Part shown: one piece after another, positions 13,263 through 24,624 of the stretch
Layout of the letters: every line of letters starts with the position of its first letter
Numbering within the stretch: position 1 is the stretch's first letter
From: Trametes villosa
Lineage: Eukaryota; Basidiomycota; Agaricomycetes; Polyporales; Polyporaceae
Direction of reading: 5' to 3'
Length of the DNA: 64,000 nt
Assembly: GCA_002964805.2 (NCBI GenBank)
Contig: PUDQ02000003.1
Coordinates: 1,922,001-1,986,000, forward strand
Position numbers and translations under genes: made by a program
Notes under the pieces: model-generated
Seen by the model: the letters and a program-made list of their open reading frames with translations, nothing else
What the model was told of the DNA's origin: nothing
Database searches by the model: none

Positions 13263-14130
13263 GTCGAGCGCAATGGTACGCGGAGGCCGAACCAAGGAGC
13301 CTGCAGGTCGCGGATGACCGACGTCCTGTATGCCCCATCCGCACCTGTTCAGATATAGCCTTGACAGCGCGTCGGGCCGAGAAGTTACATCGCGGACGTT
13401 GAGTTCAGCGGGGCAGCCGAAGAGTAGGAGATGGTTCGTCGTGACGAGCTTCTAGCGGTGCTTCGCAAGAGCCTCTGTGGCGTCCCAGGTACGTTTGGGC
13501 AGTTTACTGCCTGATCCCGGGACCTCGCGCCATAGTACTGTGCGCTATCTAAGCACAATATAGCTGGTACATGGGGCAAATGATCAGTTTACGCGACATG
13601 CGAAGGCGGACAATCATGCATCACCGACCATTCAACCACTCACCCAGCAAACGAGAGTCAAGTAGATTTCACTGCGCTCGACCGCTTTACGTAGTCAGCA
13701 TCCTGGCCTCTCGGAGAGAAACTCAGCGAGCGCATCGTGCAAGCCGTAGGTCCAGTTAGTTTGATTCATGTAGGTTTGAGGCGATCGCTGTACAAGGCAA
13801 AGGAGACAAAGCGCGTAAGTACTGGCGTCCAGGAGAAGTACGAAGACTCACCCCAAGTAGCGAACACCCCACCGGTCTCACGCGCCTCGACAAACCCAGC
13901 GATCTCCGCGGTCGCGCGAGCGTATAACCGTCGAGCAACCACGAACGTGCAGGGCACCCGCCAACGCCAGCCATACGAAGTTCACATAAAATTACACAGG
14001 GCGCGCCGCGCCCCGACATTAGGTTCCGTCGGATACAGTAGGATAACTCACAAGTACACGTCTTCTATACTTCTCTTCCTTCTGCCTCTCCGCCCCTTCG
14101 CCCTCGTGCCCGCCCGCCCCGGACACCATC
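13263..14130. other. Promoter of permease B and 3' side of the PH-protein gene
   Basis: About 870 bases with no convincing exon. Short frames on both strands lack domain features. It should hold the upstream region of permease B and the 3' untranslated region of the minus-strand gene ending at 14131. Confidence 0.45.
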
Positions 14131-17100
14131 CTACCGCGTCGCCCCGCCAGCCTTCCCCGGCCCCACGCTTACTGTGCTGCTCACGGTGGTCATCATCATC
14201 GACATCGGGACTGGTATCCGCTGCATAGACTGCCCGTGCACCAGCCCCGCGTGCGGCGGCTCTTCGCTCTCGCTCTCGGCCGCCGCGCCCGCGCCAGCAG
14301 TCGCGGTCATAGGAGACGAACCGCGTGCCGCCGCGCGCCGGCCATACAACGCAGAGTGTCGGAACGTAGTGTAGCCACTAGGGACCATCGGCATCCCAGG
14401 CAGCGGGATGGGGTGTCGAGGTTGGCGCGTCTCCTCGTAGTGCCCGGGCGTGGACCGCGAGTCCTGCATCTGCCCGCAGAGAGGCGAGAGGGGGTGCGAG
14501 CGCGCGCTTCCCGCGCTGCGCATGCTCGCCAGCGAGGGGCGCGAGAGCGGCGGCGAAGCAGAGGCGGAGCGCGGGGGAGGTGCTTCGGCGGCGGCGTTAC
14601 CGAGCTGCAGATGCAGTTCCGCACTGGACACGGACGCGCGCTTCACCTGCGCCTTCCCGGAACCCCCGATCGCGGTCCGCATCGTGCGCTTTAGCAGCGA
14701 GTCCGCAGAAGAGTAGCTCGACAGCGTCCGCCCGCCGTGATCCATCGCGGCCATCCCGCGCTTCACGCGCCGACCGCGCGAACTGGGAACAGGTTGCCAG
14801 TGGAAGTAGCCGTAGTACGAGCTCGGGCGCGCGCCGCTGGGTTCGATGCTATGGGCCGAGGAGCCGTCGCCTTCCGTCCCTGTGTCCGCCTCCGCATCGC
14901 TCCCGCTCGGCTCGCGCGACCGGCCGCCCGCCCAGGGATCCGCGCATTCGTTTTCGGGCGTCGTGTAAGCCGGGGACGGGGAGCCCGTGCGGCTGCCTCG
15001 GCCCGCGTGCCACTCCTCGCCCGTCCCCCAGTACAGGTCGCCCGGTACCGCGGTCTCGAGAGTGTCCGTGCGGTGGATCCTACGCGACGCTGGTCGCTCC
15101 CGCCGACGCTGGGCGATTGCAGCGTCCAACCAGCCTTCCCATTCCGCTTCGCTCTCGTCTGAATCTTCGGCAGCGAGAGGAATAGGCACAGGCGCGTCGA
15201 ACTCTCCTGTCGCGGTTGACTGAGACCCCCCGCCGAACGGAACGGCTGGGTCGCTGACGTGCCGGCCCGGGCGTGGACGGGAACGCGAGCGGGGAGGGTA
15301 TTCGAGCGGGGAGGCCTCCAAAGCACTGAGGCGCCGCGCCCACTCGATCGCGAGCTCGTCCTCTTCATCGTCCTCATCGTCCTCGCACTCTTCGTCACCG
15401 AACATGACGAGCTCCATAGCGCGCCCGACTGCACCCAGTCCCGCGCGCCGCGCTTTACGCGTGAGCGCGAGGCGCCAGTCGGGGTAGGGAACACTGTGCT
15501 CTGTTGCTGTGGTATCGATACGTAGTGGTGGTGGACGCGCGGGCGTGACAGGTCGTGTAGGAGGTGCGGAGGCTAATGATGGGTTTGGGAAAGGGTATGC
15601 GGAGTCCGACTGATTTGGGGGTGGTGACAAGGGATATGAGTCCGTGGTCGGGGAGGACGAGAGTAGTGGGGACGTGGGAGGAGGAAAGGTATACGCAGAC
15701 GATGGTCCAGGTGTGGGGAGATCGGAGGGAGAAAAAGGCGACGAGGTACGCGTGTTGAAGACGATTGGCGACGGCACGGATCGTGAAGGAGGGCGGTCGG
15801 GTAGAAAAGAGGAGTCGCATGTTGGCGGCGCGTGTCTGTGTAGCACACGTAGAATATGGGAGCATGCTTGTATGCGCGCATATAGTCAATTCCACGGACG
15901 CATCAACAGCATTCGATCAGAAGGACATACCGGCACCGGTGAGCATGTCGAGGACAATCCATACCGCGTCCTCCCCTTCGCACTCGGAATCATCCAACCC
16001 CGTACGGCTACCTCGCCGAGCGAGTGCGTCCCACATCTCCGCCAGACCCGAACCGCTAGGGCTCCCCATCAATGCACTCGCACTGGACGCGAGACTGCTA
16101 CTCAACGTCGTAGAGGCGTCGCGTGACCCGCGCCGCCACCATGCGCTCTGTGATGGTGGAGAGGATGCCTCGGACGAATGTCGCTCGAACGGTACGGCCA
16201 AAGAATCGTGGCTCATGGTTCGATGGCGTGGGGGAGGAACGTCCGAGAACTTGACGCAAACGATATCGGGACCAGACGAAGACATGTTCTGAGTCGGCAA
16301 TGAACGTGTCCGCCTTGAGGAACGAAGGGGTAGATCGAAATGCGTGCTATCTCGTATGGCGAGCATAGACGATAGAGGTGCGGAGAACGCGGCATGGGTG
16401 TCCTATAGGCAATACATTTAGCATTCGCATATTATCTTCGAGGCGTACGATGCTATGACAGAATCCAGCAGAAAGGCCAGTGCCTGAGGCGCATATAGTC
16501 ACCAAAGACGACTAACGGGTAATGAATGGTACTCACATGGCGCTCCTTGCATAGTGAGAAGATACCCTGATGAATGACCGCCCACCTTTCTTTCCATTCC
16601 AGGGTGATCTTCTTCTTGCTCTTGTCGCGCAGCAATGGCGATCTCGGGGTAGAATCTGGAATCTCGTCGTCTGTTTGATGATCGCGTGGGACACCAATGT
16701 CCCTGAGAGTGGAATCCAGTGCGTGTCCAACCACACGGAGCGCCCACACTCTTGCCGCAAAGTAGGGGGAGATGTATGCATCGAGGGAGAATCGGGGGAG
16801 GGAGACGAGGGACACAGCAAGCGGGTGTAGCTCGAGCAGCTCACCGGGATGAATGCCATACCACTCGAGCGAGAAGCGGTCCTCCAGAATCTGGGTGGTA
16901 GAGAAGGTGATGAGAACATACTGCTCTGCTTCCTGAGCTGCCGCGGAGGTGTCAGCGGTATGATGCCGCGAGAGCGTGTCTGATATAGTGGAGGTCGATG
17001 GCCGGGTGTTGTACTTGTAGCGATGCGCCTCGGAGAGGGCTTTGTTGACGTCCACGACCTCGTCATCGTCTTCGTCGTCACTATCCGTCTCTGGAGCGTC

Positions 17101-17687
17101 TCCAACCGCATCTCGGCCCTCAGCACTGGTGACAGAAGGGGCGTTCTCTGTTGCTACTGGCCGCGGCTTGCGTGGTGCAGCGAAGGTGATGGGTGAAAGA
17201 GAGCGACGGCGGGTCTTGTGAGGAGATACGGGTATAGAGCGTTGGTTCTTCTCAATCCCAACGCGCTGTTTGGAGAACTTCTGAGCGAGAACTTGCTTGA
17301 GTTGCGAGACCGGCCATGCGGGATCGACGTGGGTGACAAGCCACTGGTCTGTGCAGACTGGCTGGAGCTGTAGCGATATGCTGGGAAGAATAAACCGTGA
17401 TGCTCACCCATTCTGCAGGATATTCGTAGCTGCGAGGGGTCTACCATCCCTGGCAAAACGCAGATGGGGGCAGGAGGCAAGGATGATACGCGCTCCCCCG
17501 CGCGCCATCGCGCGTGCAGCCACTGTCGTGACGATCACGTGCAAAGGGGCACGCCTATCTAAGCCGCCACGCGGCGAGCACGCGAGAGAACCGGTCGTTG
17601 CCGAGGCGTTCGGTACCCTCCCCTCCTCGGTCTGAAGATCTGAAGGTTGGACCTCAGCGACAAATACTCTCTCAGTCGACCCGGCAT
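14131..17687 (-). CDS. PH-domain-like protein with long disordered C-terminal tail
   Basis: I do not recognise a named family. The proposed start MPGRLREYLSLRS joins across a 176-base intron (17441-17616) to TPRSYEYPAEW and then to CTDQWLVTHVDPAWPVSQLK. A basic linker and the acidic run DSDDEDDDEV follow. The next exon, LEDRFSLEWYGIHPGELLEL to KKITLEWKERWAVIHQGI, looks like the first strands of a pleckstrin-homology domain. A later exon (GPDIVCVKFSDVPPP, then EDAVWIVLDMLTG) fits its last strand and helix. A 64-base intron (15867-15930) joins this in frame to about 570 residues that are Ser/Pro/Arg-rich and presumably disordered. They contain an acidic patch (EECEDDEDDEEDEL). The ATG at 17508 is a possible alternative start. 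A membrane or cortical adaptor role is only a guess. Confidence 0.6.
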
Positions 17688-18767
17688 CGCTCCTCGCTCT
17701 CCTGATCTCTTCAAGTTACAAAGTACTGCTCTCAGTCACATCTACGTCCTACTAGACTCGGAACAAGACTGCTCCTGTCCCCAGTGCGTTGAACATGGGC
17801 CTGCGAAAGAAAGTATTCGCCTACGTCCTCTCCACCTGGGGATCGGTTACCCGTGATAAAGAGCACAGACGAGTTACGACGGAGTGCACAACCTCGCAGT
17901 GTACTATGTTGCTCATATGACCTTCGGGCACAGTGCTCCACGGTTGCCAGAGCCGTGATTTGCAGAGGAAGAGCGTGCATACGAGGAGCGGCTACATGTG
18001 AAGTTATGGCGGGCATCCAATGCGTGCCATCCGAGCCCGTATGGGCCAGAATTTGTCGCAAGAAGGTATTGAAACCCGCAAGATCGCGATGGCAGTTGGC
18101 AGCGGCGTAATTCAAGGCTCATGAGGAGACATGGCGTTGAGTAACCGTCCGAGTTCTGGGGGTCGCGGGGCGGCCATTCTCCAGATCGAGGAGCTCCCGT
18201 ATACCCACCAGCCTGTATGCGAACGGGGAACGCCCTCCAAGGAACGCGAAGGCATGGCAGAATATTAGTTGAAGCCACAGGTAAGCCTCGGAACGCTGCT
18301 AGTGACTTCACCTTGACGCCTGAAGCCTTCTCAGAATCTATCAACCCACCACGCGAAGCAAGTGCATGGGACGAGAAAACTGTTTATAGCCCTCACGTCT
18401 CATTCGGCCCCTAGGAATACGTACGCCGACGGCCGTGGTACGCTTCGAAGATGTCCTCTTTAGCTCCATCAACCTTCGCTTTTTATGGGCGAGTGGTCTA
18501 CCTGTGGTCTATCAAGTGGCTGTTATGACCGCTGTTATGCTCATAAACCTCTTATTATGCCGTCTTTTCGATTTTGGGAGTTCTATCGCCACTACCGGCC
18601 TTCGAAGCAGACAATCGTCAGTCAACCGCGCTCTTCACGTCCGGACAGACTCTCACGTCGCGCCGGGCGAAGCCCGTCAAGAAGGAGCTTCGAGTGCTCT
18701 TCGGCTGCTTCACCAAACCTAACGGCTATATGATAGACATCCGCGCAGGTGGAGTGCGACTAAATCC
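17688..18767. other. 1.1 kb intergenic, divergent promoter region
   Basis: No recognisable gene. It lies between the start of the minus-strand PH-protein gene and the start of permease C on the plus strand, so it probably serves as a shared upstream region. I found no distinctive operator-like repeats. Confidence 0.45.
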
Positions 18768-21385
18768 ATGCGGCAGGACGTAGGGAGCTATATGACGCCG
18801 TCAGCCCGAGAACGACCCACCCCGCGACCCTCCGCAGCCCGCCTTCCACCCATGTACATGATGAAGACATCCGACAGAGAAAGAACGCCTCCAAGCCCGG
18901 GAGAGGAGAAGGCAGGTATCGGCAGTGTCGAGGTTATGGTCGAGGAGCTCCCTCCGACCTCAGGCGACAACAACGTACTACCGCCACCCCCTATCCTCTC
19001 TGCTGAACAGGAGCGACGTCTCTGGCGCAAGATTGACATGCGCCTCCTGCCGATCGCCACAGTATTGTACCTCGTATCATACATTGATAGGGGCAATGTC
19101 GGTGAGCTCTTCTTAGCTCTATGGAGGAAGAAATGATTTTGACGCACGGTACAGGAAATGCGAAGTTGCAGGGGCTGTTGACCCAGCTCGATCTCACTGG
19201 AGAGAGGTACAACACTGCTCTAGTCAGTTCTTCTTACTTCCCAGCACGCCACCCCGCGCTGACTACTCCGACTGCAGACGATGTACTATCTCGTACGCCG
19301 AGACTTCAGCACCAGTTTCGATAGCATGCTCACCACAGACCAAGTCTTACTGTATCTTCAATATTCCATCGAAGTGAGCGGCGAGCTGACGTTTGGCGAG
19401 CAGGAGAGCTCCACTGACGGGCTCTTCATCTAAGTTTGGTGCTGAAGAAGTTCCGACCGTCACGCTGGCTTCCCGGTATCACGGTAAGTTGCAACTCGAA
19501 GCCGGTTTGCGAAGCATGCTAATATCAGTCACTCCAGCTAGCCTGGGGAATTGTCGCGTACGGTGTTTCTTTCACGACTCGGGCTATACAATCTCGTGTT
19601 AACAAGCCGCCTCTTCATTTGCAGCACGCTGATGGGTCTGGTGAAAAAGTGTGGCATGGCTTTTTCCGCGCCTCATCTTTCTCGCCCGGCTTACTGATTA
19701 ACGTACCGATATATTCCCAGCTATCCGCAGCTCGTAGTAGTGCGTGTATGCCTTGGTATCGCCGAGTCAGGGATGTCACCCGGGATCTACTACTTGTACG
19801 TTCTAATCCTTGAAGCTACCGTTAAGCTGTACTAATTGAATCACGACACTCTTTGCCCAACAGGCTGTCAATGTGGTACCCTCGCCACATGCTTCAGTGG
19901 CGCTTCGGCCTATTCTGGGGCGGCGCGACGTTCTCCGGGGCGTTTTCGGGGTTGGTCGCCTACGGCATCTCCTTCATGTCCGGCGCAGGAGGGCTGCTCG
20001 GGTGGTCGTGGATCTTCGTGAGTTCCGATTGTTGGCGAACGCGACAGACGCTAACGCTCCTACAGATTGTAGAAGGATTGGTGACCGTAGTAGCTGCGGT
20101 CATTGCATTCGCCGGTAGGTTCTCCGCGCAGTCATGCTTTAAAAATGTCTGACCAGCGCTTCCTAGTCTTCGTTGACTTGCCAGATACCGCCACATTCCT
20201 CACGCCGGAAGAGCGCTCCTTCGTGATCCACCGTCTCAGTGAGTATCTTCTGTCGTTCATAGGGATCGTCGCGTAAGAGTCAAGCTCATAGTCCTCCGTG
20301 CCCAGAGGAAGATAACGGGTCTGTCGGCGAAGAGGAAGGCTTCCAGCTTCGGCACATAACCGACGCCATCTTCGACTGGAAGATCCTGATCGGGAGTGTC
20401 AGTAATCTGGCTATCACTAGCCCAAGTCAGTTCGAAACTCGGACATGTCTGGTACCGGCATATGACTTACTCGTCGCATCGATCAGTATATGCAGCCGCC
20501 CTATTCCTACCGTGAGCTATTCCAAGCTGTGACTATTCGCTACAACGTCAACTAACTTTTCCCCAGGTCAATCATCAATGAGTGAGTGCATGTACTCGAC
20601 CCGTAGCTCGCGTATTCACGTTTGCTTCTCGAAGCTTTGGATTCGATCCCGCTATCTCGCAACTGCTCACCGTCCCCGCCTACACGATAGCGAGTAAGTT
20701 ATCCCGCAACTCCTGTGGAAGCATACACCCACCTCTTTAACAGCCGTTGTGGTCGTGATTTGCTCGGCTCTCTCCGATCGCACCAAGATGCGTTCGCCTT
20801 TCATTATCGGAGGGCTCGTCCTTACCTTCATCGGCTTCGCGATCAACGCTTCTGGCGCAAGCGTCGGCGTCAAGTACTTCGGGACGTACTTGATCGTCAT
20901 TGGGGCGTATGAGAGCGCGCCCATGATCATAACCTGGTATGTCCCGTCACTGTTTCACGTGCACCCTTAAGCTCTCATTGTGCGTCCCTAGGCTGAGCAA
21001 CAACACGGTCGGCCACTACAAGCGCGGCATTGGCATCGCCATGCAGGTCATATTCGCGAGTATCGGTGGGATCATCGCAAGCAACGCCTACCGTGTGCAG
21101 GACGCACCGCGTTATCTCCCGGGCCGTACGTCCAATCCTTCTTGCCCTGCGTTTACCATTCCAGGGAAGTAACACTACGCTCGCCGTCCAGACGCCACGG
21201 AGCTAGGCCTCATCGCAATGGGCCTCGTTTTCATCCCGCTCACTGCACTCACCTATTGGTGGGGGAACAAGCAGCGCGACGCAGAACAGTGCCGGGTAGA
21301 GGTGGCCGGGGTCCAGGTGCAGTACTCGGCGGAGGAGTTGAGGAAGATGGGTGAGCGTGCGCCCACATTCCGGTATACTCTATGA
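18768..21385 (+). CDS. ACS-family MFS permease C
   Basis: Third paralog of the permease set, in opposite orientation to A and B. N-terminal features are EQERRLWRKIDMRLLPIATV and YIDRGNVG. Exon 2 reads GNAKLQGLLTQLDLTGERYN. The 15-base exon is at 19278-19292 (TMYYL). Further on are FRPSRWLP, VRVCLGIAESGMSPGIYYL, MWYPRHMLQWRFGLFWGGAT, VFVDLPDTATFLTPEERSF, SDRTKMRSPFIIGGLVLTFI and NTVGHYKRGIGIAMQVIF. The C-terminus is ERAPTFRYTL. The ATG at 18768 gives a long polar N-terminus; an in-frame ATG at 18792 is also possible. It reads as intact. Its C-terminus is closest to A and B. Downstream, 525 bases away, is a 2-oxoglutarate oxygenase in the same direction. Confidence 0.84.
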
Positions 21386-21909
21386 CTTGGCCCTTCGACG
21401 ACTTGTTTGATATCGACACTTTTGTACGTTCGTGGACTCGATCTTCACCATCCTCGTCTCATTCATTGTGAGCGGATTCTGATTGAGAAGTGGGCTAAGA
21501 AGACCATGCCTTTGCTCCCGGCGACGCACCTGGCCTATCTTGTCTATCGCACGTATCGCGCCGGACTTCTCACTCCCGCTAGTGGTTCACCGCACTACCT
21601 CTTCTTCTTCACAGGAGCTTCGTCGACTCCCTCTCTCTCCTGCACTCCGCCCTCGCGCTTATCAGAATCGCACCAGCTGATGTCCGCCAGCTTCACCCTT
21701 GACAGCTATCCATAGCTTCCCGCATGCAAGGAAGCTCACGCTCAGACCAGCCGACCTCTCTACTAGTGCGCGGAAGGCAGTACAATCTAGCAGCGCTCTC
21801 ACGACTGCTTCCCGTCCCAGATAGCGCCTGCACCCCTGCCTACAAGTATGACGGCTGCCGATCCTGCTCTCTAGTACTTCGTTCGGCCGTTCTCTCCTAG
21901 CTCGCAACG

Positions 21910-23532
21910 ATGCCTGCTCCGGTACTACCATCGCTACCTCACTACACCCCAGCGCCGCCTACCCAGGAAAATCGTGAGTGTCATCGTCAAAAATCACTAC
22001 GTTGTTGAGAGCGCTCATAGACTGCGCTCGTGCGTAGTGGAATGGGCACCCCTACCCATCATCGACTTCTCTGAGGCCAGCACGCCCGAGGGGCGCTCTG
22101 CCCTCTCGGCCCAGGTCCGCGACGCCATGCGCTCGTACGGATTCTTGTACATCGTGAACCACGGATATACCCAATCGCAGGTACGCCGCGGCTTTGCCTC
22201 GCTCACCCCACTGTTCTCTGTACTGAGTATCGTTCCGCCTTAGAATGCTCGCGTATTCGATATCGCAGACGCGATGTTCACCCAGGTACCTGAGGACGAG
22301 AAGAAGCGCCTCGCGGGTGACTTCCAGAAAACCGGGTCCTACAGAGGCTATAAGCCGCGCCAGACCTGGGTCAGCAACACCTCGCAATTGCGTTGCTGAA
22401 ACTCACGCGCCGCTGTAGGATATCAGTAACGGAGTGCGGGATCAGATCGAGCAATACAATTGTACGTGCATCTATTCTGAAAGATTGACGGGTGTACTGA
22501 CCGCGATTCGGCAGTCCACCGAGCAGTCACCAATCCCGAGCTTCAGCAACACCCGCGAGCGATCGAACCATTCCTCTCAGACCTGCGCGACTTTACGGAG
22601 CACAACCACTTCAACATAGTCCATCCCTTGTTAAGGTACGTGCCCTTCAAGCCCGTAGCTCCGGGTACTTAAACTCAAGGCCGTCTTTCACAGGATGCTC
22701 GCTCAGGGCATGGAGCTGCCCGACGAGACGTTCGTGAACCTGCACAACTTTGATAGCCCGGCGGACACTTCGGGTACGTATAGTTCGACTAACGATCCAT
22801 GAGTTACTCACTAATCTCATGAACGAGCAGCACGCGCGATGAAGTAGTCAGTGGCAGCATCCTTCCGCGTACGGGCACGGCTGCTGCTAAAGCACTACTT
22901 TGTCTAGCTATCCGCGCTCGCCGGAGGAAGAGGCTAAGACGAAGAACGTCTGGATCAAAGGACATACGGGTGCGTGGAGACATGCGCCATCAATGAAGCG
23001 TTCGTGGCTGACCGGGCGGCGGTAGACATCGGCACAATCACCGTGCTCTGGAGCCAACCGGTGTCAGGTCTACAAATCCTGTGCCCCGATGGCCAGTGGC
23101 GCTGGGTTCGCCACATCGAGAACGCACTGGTACGCCCCGAGCACCTAGTTATGTCCGCGATTCGCTACTTCACGGGAATGTCATGCGTAGGTCGTGAACA
23201 TCGGCGACGGCATGGAGTTCCTCTCCGGAGGCTTCTACAAAGCGACCATCCACCGCGTGCGCCAACCACCCGCCGACCAGGCTGACTGCGCGCGCCTCGG
23301 CGTATTCTACTTCTGCATGGCCGACGACGACGTACAGCTGCGGCCCCGCCTCGAGAGCCCCGTCCTGCAGAAGCTGGGTGTGAAACGCCGGTTCGCGGAC
23401 GCGCATGCGCCGACGATGCGGCAGTACAGGACCGGGCTGACGAGTGCGTACGGGGTCTCGAAGCTGGAGAGCAAGGAGGATGGGACGGAGGTGGAGGTCA
23501 TACACGGCGTCGTCGTGAAGCACTATAACTAA
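21910..23532 (+). CDS. 2-oxoglutarate/Fe(II)-dependent oxygenase, isopenicillin N synthase-like
   Basis: A soluble non-haem iron oxygenase of the isopenicillin-N-synthase/2OG superfamily, which uses oxygen and usually 2-oxoglutarate to hydroxylate or oxidise small molecules. Exon 1 (MPAPVLPSLPHY) splices to EWAPLPIIDFSEASTPEGRS. The DIOX_N region continues with YGFLYIVNHGYTQSQ and DEKKRLAGDFQKTGSYRGYK. The iron ligands are visible: HTD is rebuilt across an intron (GGACATACG|G...AC), then the distal His in ATIHRVRQP. The 2OG-binding Arg is in CARLGVFYF, where the usual R-x-S is R-L-G. The C-terminus, VEVIHGVVVKHYN, ends at 23532. The gene has about eight introns and appears complete. Lying between two permeases, it may act on an imported substrate (inference). 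Confidence 0.85.
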
Positions 23533-24624
23533 ACATCGCGCAATCTAGCAACCTCTGTCACTGCGATCCGGCCAGGGAATGGAATACAAACAGGGCACGT
23601 ATTGTGCGTTCTCTAGTCACGTTTCGCCGTCAACACTTGCACGGCCTCCATACTAACCTGCACGAACGCGGTAAGTACGTCATCTCGAAGAGGTAGAGGT
23701 GCACGCCTGTACATGACCGTATGAGAATCTCTCGGCGCACCATGCGGAATATGATGAGCTTTCACATTCACCGGCACACTTAATTAGCTACTGTAGATCA
23801 TGGTCGTCGTTTTGGGAAGAAGCGGGCGCTAATACCTTCCTCGTCGTCTAATACAAAGAACAGCAAACAAACGCGCCACCGAAACCAGAACGGGCGCGAG
23901 GCCCCAGCTTTTGCTCGCTGACACTCTCCCACTTCAACCAAAACATGCCGTCGCGGCGCTGATCATTTTCTTGCTCTCGAAGTCCCCAGGATGCGCTTTT
24001 TGAGAATTCATCCCACCGCCCCAGTGCTACAGTCGCCCTCCCCGAAGCGTAAACTTAGAGTAAAAGTACCGCAGAGGCTGATCTTGTGACGAAGGGGTTT
24101 ACTGCACCCACCAGCTATCTTTGACAGCAGCGGCCTCCCGACCTCCGCTTGTCCTCTGGAGTCTGAAGCTCTCAAACAGCAGCTGCGCTGGGGCTGAATT
24201 GAGTCGCAGTCAGGCCCGCCCTGTCCGTCAAATTGCCAGGTCAGATGGGCCATAGTGGTATGCCACGACTTTGCCCTGCGGTTCCTTACCTGACACCGTT
24301 TCCTATAGCTGCATTTTGCGCTGATATAGCAGTGCTGGGGCTCTCACACCGTCAGTGTCTATTCTGGGACCTTCTCACACGGGATAGTCGCTTCCGACCG
24401 GGGTGAGAAGGGCTCAAAATCCTTGCGCACTTCGGTCCTGCAACCGACTCCGCTCTTGCTCCTATACGATGTTACCTGCCGGTCATGTGTTCGCGAGAGG
24501 CCGCTGAAGGAGGGGTTCCATATGACGGCTGCGAGAGTTTGGGCACTTCTTGGGCGACCCCGCTCGCACCAGTACCCCTCGCCCCGTCCTCTGGACCTGC
24601 AGCGCAACAGTCTAAGCTTTTAGT
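23533..24624. other. 1.1 kb intergenic, upstream of permease D
   Basis: No exon that I can recognise. Short open frames (for example 24008-24253 on the minus strand) lack known motifs. It carries the oxygenase 3' region and the promoter of permease D. Confidence 0.45.
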
